Part shown: one piece after another, positions 58,849 through 64,000 of the stretch | Numbering within the stretch: position 1 is the first letter of the stretch | Layout of the letters: each line of letters begins with the position of its first letter | Source: Fusibacter ferrireducens | GTDB lineage: Bacteria; Bacillota; Clostridia; Peptostreptococcales; Acidaminobacteraceae | DNA: 64,000 bases | Assembly (NCBI RefSeq): GCF_015352425.1 | Contig: NZ_JADKNH010000011.1 | Location: 62,001-126,000, forward strand | Reading direction: 5' to 3' | The notes under the pieces: generated by a model | Databases searched by the model: none | Told to the model about the DNA's origin: nothing | The model's input: only the letters and a program-made list of their open reading frames with translations | Translations under genes and position numbers: made by a program

Positions 58849-59598
58849 ATGAAAGGCCCTGTCGAATTTAAAGGCAAATTAAATGGTCTATTTATGGTCG
58901 TTGACGAAAATGTTGAATTTGATAAAGTTCTGATCTATTTAAAACAACTTTTGGTCAAAAAAGGGGATTTTTACAAGGGGACAAGAATTATTGGCCTAAA
59001 TGGTGTAAAATATAGCTATAAGCAAAAATCTGCTGTTGAAGATGTCATTGTGGAAGCTGGTCTTTATGTTGAGAGTTTAGAACCTTATGATGATCAAAAG
59101 AAACGTCAAAAACCTTCGATTGTTGTCAATGAAATTGCAGCAGAAAAAGAGGATACGCCTAAAGTTGAAATGCCAGAAGCTGAAGAAAAAGATCCTGATA
59201 TCCAAGTGGAAAGCTCAGATCAAAATCAAAATGCATCTGATGTGAATACTCATGTTCATAGCATGCGATGTGATACCAAGTTTGTGTATGGTACGCTGAG
59301 ATCTGGGAGCAGTGTTGAGTTTCCAGGAAATGTGATTGTTATAGGTGATGTGAATCCTGGTGCAGAAATTATTGCTGAAGGCAACATTGTGGTTATGGGA
59401 AAATTACTTGGATTTGTTCATGCAGGTTCTGCAGGCAATGATGAGGCGGTTGTTATCGCCAACATACTCAAGCCCACACAAATTAGAATTTCAAAATTTA
59501 TTTCAGTACCACCGAATGACGATGAAGCGACTTATAACATGATTCCTGAAAAGGCTTATGTCAGTGATGGACTTATTAAAATAGAAAAGTGTCATTAA
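58849..59598 (+). CDS. minC: Septum-site inhibitor MinC
   Basis: FtsZ assembly inhibitor of 249 residues. The N-terminal domain (1-85) is followed by a charged linker (about 88-135), longer than usual. The C-terminal beta-helix domain (about 140-235) has the signature VRSGSSVEFPGNVIV-like sequence (LRSGSSVEFPGNVIVIGDVN) and GEIIAEGNIVVMGKLLGFVHAG-type repeats (AEIIAEGNIVVMGKLLG). Works with MinD and MinE encoded next to place the division site at midcell. It starts 92 bases after the PBP2 stop and may have its own promoter. Confidence 0.93.
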   Translation: MKGPVEFKGKLNGLFMVVDENVEFDKVLIYLKQLLVKKGDFYKGTRIIGLNGVKYSYKQKSAVEDVIVEAGLYVESLEPYDDQKKRQKPSIVVNEIAAEKEDTPKVEMPEAEEKDPDIQVESSDQNQNASDVNTHVHSMRCDTKFVYGTLRSGSSVEFPGNVIVIGDVNPGAEIIAEGNIVVMGKLLGFVHAGSAGNDEAVVIANILKPTQIRISKFISVPPNDDEATYNMIPEKAYVSDGLIKIEKCH

Positions 59599-59634
59599 TT
59601 TTTATGATCTTATATGAGATTTGGAGGGTTATAT

Positions 59635-60432
59635 ATGGGTGAAGCAATTGTTATCACTTCTGGTAAAGGCGGAGTTGGCAAAACGACAACTACTGCGAAT
59701 ATTGGTGCAGCACTTGCACTGGAAGGCAAAAAAGTCTGTGTTATCGATGCAGATATTGGACTTCGAAATTTAGACATTGTTTTAGGATTAGAAAATAGAA
59801 TTGTATATGATATAGTGGATGTTGTCACGGGTGTTTGTCGTGCAAAACAGGCTTTGATTAAGGACAAAAGATTTGAAAATTTATGCCTTTTGCCGGCAGC
59901 ACAAACTAAAGATAAAAATGCGGTAAATCCGGTTCAGATGAAAGAACTCATTGATGATTTGAAAAAAACTTTTGATTTTGTCATTGTTGATTGTCCAGCG
60001 GGCATTGAGCAAGGCTTTAAAAATGCAATTGCTGGTGCAGATCGTGCCATTGTTGTGACGACCCCAGAAGTATCTGCGGTTAGAGATGCAGACAGAATTA
60101 TTGGTCTTTTGGAAGCCGCAGAGGTTCACGATCCAAGGCTAATTGTCAACCGTTTGAGAGTGGATATGGTCAAACGTGGTGAAATGATGAATGTAGAAGA
60201 TATTGAAGACATTCTTGCCATTGATTTGATTGGTGTCGTTCCCGATGATGAAGAAGTTGTCATGAGCACCAATAGAGGTGAACCTGCTGTATGTAAGGAC
60301 AACTCTATCTCAGGTACAGCTTTTAGAAATATTGCGAAGAGAATTATCGGAGATGAAGTCCCATTTTTACAATTTGACGTTCAAGAAAACTTTTTTGAAA
60401 AATTAAAAAGAGCATTCTCATTTGGAAAGTAA
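59635..60432 (+). CDS. minD: Septum-site ATPase MinD
   Basis: ParA/MinD-type ATPase of 265 residues. Deviant Walker A motif SGKGGVGKTTTTANIG, switch I and II regions DADIGLRNLDIVLGLENR and VIVDCPAGIEQGFKNAI, and a C-terminal amphipathic helix (ENFFEKLKRAFSFGK) for membrane attachment. It recruits MinC. The frame is open to 59614, but the GGAGGG site fixes the ATG at 59635. minE follows 12 bases later. Confidence 0.96.
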   Translation: MGEAIVITSGKGGVGKTTTTANIGAALALEGKKVCVIDADIGLRNLDIVLGLENRIVYDIVDVVTGVCRAKQALIKDKRFENLCLLPAAQTKDKNAVNPVQMKELIDDLKKTFDFVIVDCPAGIEQGFKNAIAGADRAIVVTTPEVSAVRDADRIIGLLEAAEVHDPRLIVNRLRVDMVKRGEMMNVEDIEDILAIDLIGVVPDDEEVVMSTNRGEPAVCKDNSISGTAFRNIAKRIIGDEVPFLQFDVQENFFEKLKRAFSFGK

Positions 60433-60444
60433 GGGGGGGAAGAA

Positions 60445-60711
60445 ATGTTTGACTTATTTGGTTTTTTAAATACAAAAGCTTCGAGTAAGGATGTCGCTAA
60501 AGAAAGACTAAAGCTTGTTTTAGTGCACGATAGGACAAACTGCACACCTGAGCTGTTAGAACTTTTAAAAACTGACATACTCTCTTCTATATCTGAACAT
60601 GTGGATTACGATACTTCAAATTTAGATATCAAAATTACACGGACTAGAGATGATTCATCTGGTAGACCTGTTCTTGTTGCAAGTATTCCAATCAAAAACA
60701 TGAAAAGATAA
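60445..60711 (+). CDS. minE: MinE topological specificity factor
   Basis: Protein of 88 residues that drives MinD oscillation by stimulating its ATPase. An amphipathic membrane-targeting N-terminus (MFDLFGFLN) is followed by the MinD-contact strand/helix (DVAKERLKLVLVHDRTNCTP) and the dimerising beta domain (LDIKITRTRDDSSG, LVASIPIKNMKR). Presence of MinE, rather than DivIVA/MinJ only, says that this organism uses oscillating Min, as many Clostridia do. Confidence 0.95.
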   Translation: MFDLFGFLNTKASSKDVAKERLKLVLVHDRTNCTPELLELLKTDILSSISEHVDYDTSNLDIKITRTRDDSSGRPVLVASIPIKNMKR

Positions 60712-60714
60712 GCT

Positions 60715-60740
60715 CTAGGTCCTTTTTAGGACCTTTTTTT
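60715..60740 (+). terminator. Terminator after minE
   Basis: AGGTCC pairs with GGACCT-type right arm across a short T-rich loop, followed by seven Ts; 4 bases after the minE stop. Confidence 0.85.
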
Positions 60741-60785
60741 CAGCTGTAAATTAAAATTATTTTTTATGAATGCCAGAGGTGCAAA

Positions 60786-61895
60786 GTGAATTTTAAAAAA
60801 GCCATTACAAATTTTGATTATTTACTGATGGCCATTATTTTGATCATTTTTTCTGTTGGTTTAGTGGCTATTGCAAGCGCTACTAATGTTCAAATTGATG
60901 GCGTTACACGACAATTTAAAATGCAGATGATCTCATTTGCCATAGGCCTAGTGATTGTTATTTTAATGCAACTCGTCGACTATGAAATTTTTGGAGAGTT
61001 CTATTTGAGCATATTTTTCGTTTCGATTGCACTTTTACTTCTTGTTTATATTCCTGGGCTCGGCGTAGTACGTGGTGGTGCGAGAAGTTGGATTCAGATT
61101 GGCTCCATAGATATTCAAACCAGTGAACTGGCTAAGATTGGATACATCATCTTTTTTTCTAAATTTCTCGAAAAAAATCATGGTGTAAGAACTTTCATGG
61201 ATATTTTAAAATGTGGTGTCATTCTTTTGCCATTTCTTGTATTAGTTCTTAAACAACCCGATCTTGGATCTGGGCTTGTTTTTGTGCTCATCACTTTTGG
61301 CATGATGTTTACAAATGGCTTAAAATATAGGTATATTGCACTTGGTGGTGCACTTTCTGTTTTGATTTCACCCATCATCTACAAGATGATGAAATCTCAT
61401 CAAAAGGAAAGAATTGATGCCTTTTTAAATCCTGAAGATTTAACATTACCAGGCAATTATCACGTGATGCAGTCAAAAATAACAATTGGTTCAGGTCAAA
61501 TGTATGGTAAGGGGATTTTTCAAGGCGTATACCATAGATTAGACTATTTGCCCGTTCAAGAAAGTGATTTTATATTTGCTGTTTTTGCTGAAGAAACGGG
61601 ATTTGTTGGAGGTCTCGCTCTGATCGTTTTATATTTTATGTTTTTATTAAGACTTTTGATTTTAAGTTACAGAGCAAAAGATGAATTTGGCTCCAATATC
61701 ATCGTGGGTATTATTTTTATGTTTGCCTTTCAAATTATCGAAAATATAGGGATGACAATGGGCGTGATGCCAGTTACAGGGATAACGCTACCTTTTTTCA
61801 GCTATGGTGCATCTTCAATTGTAACCAGCATGATTGCCATTGGATTGGTACAAACAATATATATAAGACGTAAAAAAGGGACCTTTATGTACTAG
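60786..61895 (+). CDS. rodA: SEDS peptidoglycan glycosyltransferase RodA
   Basis: SEDS-family membrane enzyme of 369 residues with ten helices; polymerises lipid II along the side wall, in complex with PBP2. Marks: GVVRGGARSWIQIGSIDIQT followed by SELAKIGYIIFFSKFL; LKQPDLGSGLVF; the LPVQESDFIFAVFAEETGFV signature; and TGITLPFFSYGASS at the end. Start is GTG at 60786 after AGAGGTG. RodA rather than FtsW is inferred from the mre-mrdA neighbourhood and length. It lies after the minE terminator, so has separate transcription. Confidence 0.93.
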   Translation: MNFKKAITNFDYLLMAIILIIFSVGLVAIASATNVQIDGVTRQFKMQMISFAIGLVIVILMQLVDYEIFGEFYLSIFFVSIALLLLVYIPGLGVVRGGARSWIQIGSIDIQTSELAKIGYIIFFSKFLEKNHGVRTFMDILKCGVILLPFLVLVLKQPDLGSGLVFVLITFGMMFTNGLKYRYIALGGALSVLISPIIYKMMKSHQKERIDAFLNPEDLTLPGNYHVMQSKITIGSGQMYGKGIFQGVYHRLDYLPVQESDFIFAVFAEETGFVGGLALIVLYFMFLLRLLILSYRAKDEFGSNIIVGIIFMFAFQIIENIGMTMGVMPVTGITLPFFSYGASSIVTSMIAIGLVQTIYIRRKKGTFMY

Positions 61896-61959
61896 AGAAA
61901 TAGTCTTGCCTAAGGGTTTTGCGTATAAATATTTACATGTTTTTTTATAGGAGGAAATA

Positions 61960-63786
61960 ATGAAATTAGAAGCAATGCTTCAAAGAGTTGAGAAGCCATC
62001 TCGATATATTGGCGGTGAAATCAATACTTTTAATAAGGAAATCACGGCTGAAATGATTCGGTTTGCATTTTGTTTTCCAGATGTTTATGAAGTGGGGATG
62101 AGTTATTTAGGGCTTCAAATCATTTACAGCTTGCTGAATAAAGAAGAGGATGTTTTTTGTGAGCGTGTTTTTTCACCATGGAAAGACATGGAAGAACTTA
62201 TTAGAGAAAACAATCAAACCACTGTGACCTTGGAGACAAAATCCAAATTGTTGGATATGGATGTTCTTGCATTCACACTCCAGTATGAACTCAGTTACAC
62301 CAATATAATCAACATGCTTGACTTGTCGCACATTCCTTTTTATGCCAAGGATCGATCAGATGTTCATCCATTGATAGTAGCTGGTGGACCCTGTGCATAT
62401 AATCCTGAGCCGATAGCGGACTTTGTGGACCTCTTTTTTATAGGAGAGGGTGAAGAACAGCTGATAGAGTTTATTGAAGTCTACAGGCCTTATAAAGCGG
62501 GTAAAATCACCAAAGATGAAATGCTTCTTGCTGCGACAAAAATAGGAGGCGTCTATGTCCCTAAATTTTATGAACCCGTTTATGACGAAAAGGGTATTCT
62601 TGTAGAGGTCAATCGTAAGGCAGATGTACCTGAAAAAATTAAAAAGCGGATTGTGAGAGATTTTGATAAGGGCTTTCAACTCGAAACGATGATTGTACCT
62701 TTTGCAGATGTCGTTCATGATCGGGCTGCAATTGAGATATTTCGAGGTTGTACGAAGGGGTGTCGTTTCTGTCAAGCGGGTATGATATACAGACCTGTCA
62801 GAGAGAAGTCTCCTGAAACGATAAAATCTAATGTGGACAAAATTCTTTCCACAACGGGTTTTGAAGAATTTTCACTGACTTCCTTGAGTACAATGGATTA
62901 CTCTTCTATAGAGACTCTGGTTTCTGATTTAGTCCAACAATATGAAAAGGAGAGTATTGGCGTATCCTTGCCTTCACTCAGATTAGACAGTTTTTCAGTA
63001 GATGTGGTCAAGGAAATTCAAAAAATAAGAAAAACCGGCTTGACTTTTGCGCCAGAGGCTGGGACTCAAAGGTTAAGGGATGTCATCAATAAAGGCGTTT
63101 CATCAGAAAATATAGAGACTACTTTCAGAAGTATTTTTGGATTGGGATGGTCTCGCGTAAAACTTTACTTTATGATCGGATTGCCAACTGAAACGCATGA
63201 AGATCTTGACGGCATCAGTGATATCGCCAATTTAGGCACTTATATTTTCAAGCAAGTTAAGCCGGAAAGTATGAAAAAATCGGTTCAAGTTACGGTGAGT
63301 ACATCTTGTTTTGTTCCTAAGCCATTTACACCTTTCCAATGGATGCCTCAGAGTACTATGGATGATTTTTATGAAAAAATAGATTATTTAAAAACAAAAT
63401 TGATCAATAAAAAAGTGGTTTACAATTATCATGATCCTAAAACAAGCGTTTTAGAAGGCGTCTTCGCAAGAGGGGATAGAAAGCTGTCTAAAGTGATTTT
63501 AAAGGCCTTTGAGTTGGGTGCCAAGTTTGACGGGTGGCAAGAATATTTTGATTACAGCATTTGGATGCAAGCCTTTGAAGCTTGTGGTGTCGATCCAGAC
63601 TTTTATACTGTAAGAAAAAGAGATTACAATGAGTTATTTCCTTGGGATATAATTGATCCAGGTGTCACTAAAGACTACTTGATTTCAGAAAATGAAAAAG
63701 CATTAAGTGGCGTTACAACTATAGACTGTAGAGAGGGCTGTACAGCTTGTGGCGTAAATGTAAATATTATAGGCGGTGCATGTTAA
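61960..63786 (+). CDS. TIGR03960-type B12-binding-like radical SAM protein
   Basis: Protein of 608 residues. The N-terminal part (about 20-200) resembles a B12-binding fold (FCFPDVYEVGMSYLGLQIIY; VAGGPCAYNPEPIADFVDLF followed by GEGEE). The radical SAM cluster motif is in IFRGCTKGCRFCQAGMIYRP (C-x3-C-x2-C). C-terminal Cys-rich tail: CREGCTACGVN. This family (TIGR03960) is always paired with a DUF2344 protein, here overlapping its stop by one base. Substrate not established; placement before rng/rplU in other Firmicutes hints at an RNA or ribosome role. Confidence 0.9.
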   Translation: MKLEAMLQRVEKPSRYIGGEINTFNKEITAEMIRFAFCFPDVYEVGMSYLGLQIIYSLLNKEEDVFCERVFSPWKDMEELIRENNQTTVTLETKSKLLDMDVLAFTLQYELSYTNIINMLDLSHIPFYAKDRSDVHPLIVAGGPCAYNPEPIADFVDLFFIGEGEEQLIEFIEVYRPYKAGKITKDEMLLAATKIGGVYVPKFYEPVYDEKGILVEVNRKADVPEKIKKRIVRDFDKGFQLETMIVPFADVVHDRAAIEIFRGCTKGCRFCQAGMIYRPVREKSPETIKSNVDKILSTTGFEEFSLTSLSTMDYSSIETLVSDLVQQYEKESIGVSLPSLRLDSFSVDVVKEIQKIRKTGLTFAPEAGTQRLRDVINKGVSSENIETTFRSIFGLGWSRVKLYFMIGLPTETHEDLDGISDIANLGTYIFKQVKPESMKKSVQVTVSTSCFVPKPFTPFQWMPQSTMDDFYEKIDYLKTKLINKKVVYNYHDPKTSVLEGVFARGDRKLSKVILKAFELGAKFDGWQEYFDYSIWMQAFEACGVDPDFYTVRKRDYNELFPWDIIDPGVTKDYLISENEKALSGVTTIDCREGCTACGVNVNIIGGAC

Positions 63787-64000
63787 TGGAGACTTTACGA
63801 ATTGTATATACAAAACAAAAGTACATGAGATATCTGTCTCATCTTGAACTCATGAAACTCTTTGAACGTGTTTTTAGATTTCAAAAATTGCCTCTTAAGT
63901 TTTCCGAGGGTTTTAATCCACATCCGAAGATGACTTTTGCAGCACCGCTATCTGTTGGATTTTCAAGTCAAGCTGAAATTATGGAAGTACAATTAAATGA
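63786..64000 (+). CDS. DUF2344 (TIGR03936) radical SAM-associated protein, 3' end outside window
   Basis: Starts at ATG 63786, overlapping the preceding stop (TAATG), and stays open to the window edge, so only about 71 residues are visible. METLRIVYTKQKYMRYLSHL followed by ELMKLFERVFR and PLKFSEGFNPHPKMTFAAPL is the standard N-terminus of the DUF2344 family, the partner of TIGR03960 proteins. No stop codon in frame before the edge. Confidence 0.9.
   Translation, partial: METLRIVYTKQKYMRYLSHLELMKLFERVFRFQKLPLKFSEGFNPHPKMTFAAPLSVGFSSQAEIMEVQLN

Overview
The window is a chromosomal segment of a low-GC, anaerobic Firmicute of the class Clostridia. The grounds are AT-rich intergenic DNA, strong AGGAGG-type ribosome sites with frequent TTG/GTG starts, a complete six-gene Rnf ferredoxin:NAD+ oxidoreductase operon, DegS/DegU and LicT regulators, a PolA without proofreading residues, and the order maf-radC-mreBCD-mrdA-minCDE-rodA. 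A relative of Fusibacter or Acidaminobacter would fit, but the genus is inference. I see no insertion sequence, prophage or CRISPR array; nearly all genes are on the + strand and intact.

Layout. 1-8.3 kb: the end of a cheW gene, degS-degU, an M18 aminopeptidase, then an OmpR-type two-component pair followed by hsp20 and an HtrA protease (an envelope or protein-quality block). 8.4-20.9 kb: an AmmeMemoRadiSam-type fusion protein, a tandem-receiver HD-GYP protein, an MFS transporter, an HD hydrolase, a WG-repeat secreted protein, and a three-gene CheX-like/CheY/CheA-like operon whose first protein carries four 29-residue MshEN-like repeats. 21.0-22.7 kb (minus strand): panF and yhdT for pantothenate uptake, behind a leader with an attenuator-like hairpin. 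23.5-35.3 kb: a DAK2-DegV fusion, two small membrane-protein genes, tRNA-Leu(CAA), an M24 peptidase, an ECF sigma/anti-sigma pair with its own ECF-type promoter, a SIMPL protein, polA-coaE, and nicotinate phosphoribosyltransferase.

35.5-43.6 kb: tRNA-Leu(GAG), then a beta-glucoside cluster (two GH1 phospho-glucosidases, an EIIBCA permease, a LicT antiterminator, a HAD phosphatase and an HPr). A ribonucleic antiterminator and overlapping terminator precede the first gene, so the cluster appears to be under LicT control. A 101-bp element with terminal inverted repeats is present as three tandem copies after the HPr gene, and as one diverged, oppositely oriented copy 8 kb away beside tRNA-Leu(GAG).

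43.6-64 kb: a TauE-like exporter, a lone CheY, rnfCDGEAB (ion-pumping energy conservation), an MFS transporter, then the cell-shape and division block DUF4321-maf-radC-mreBCD-mrdA-minCDE-rodA. It ends with a TIGR03960-type radical SAM gene and the truncated start of its usual DUF2344 partner.

The items most worth following are the structured 101-bp repeat family, the MshEN-CheX/CheY/CBS-HPt-ATPase signalling operon, and the yhdT-panF leader.
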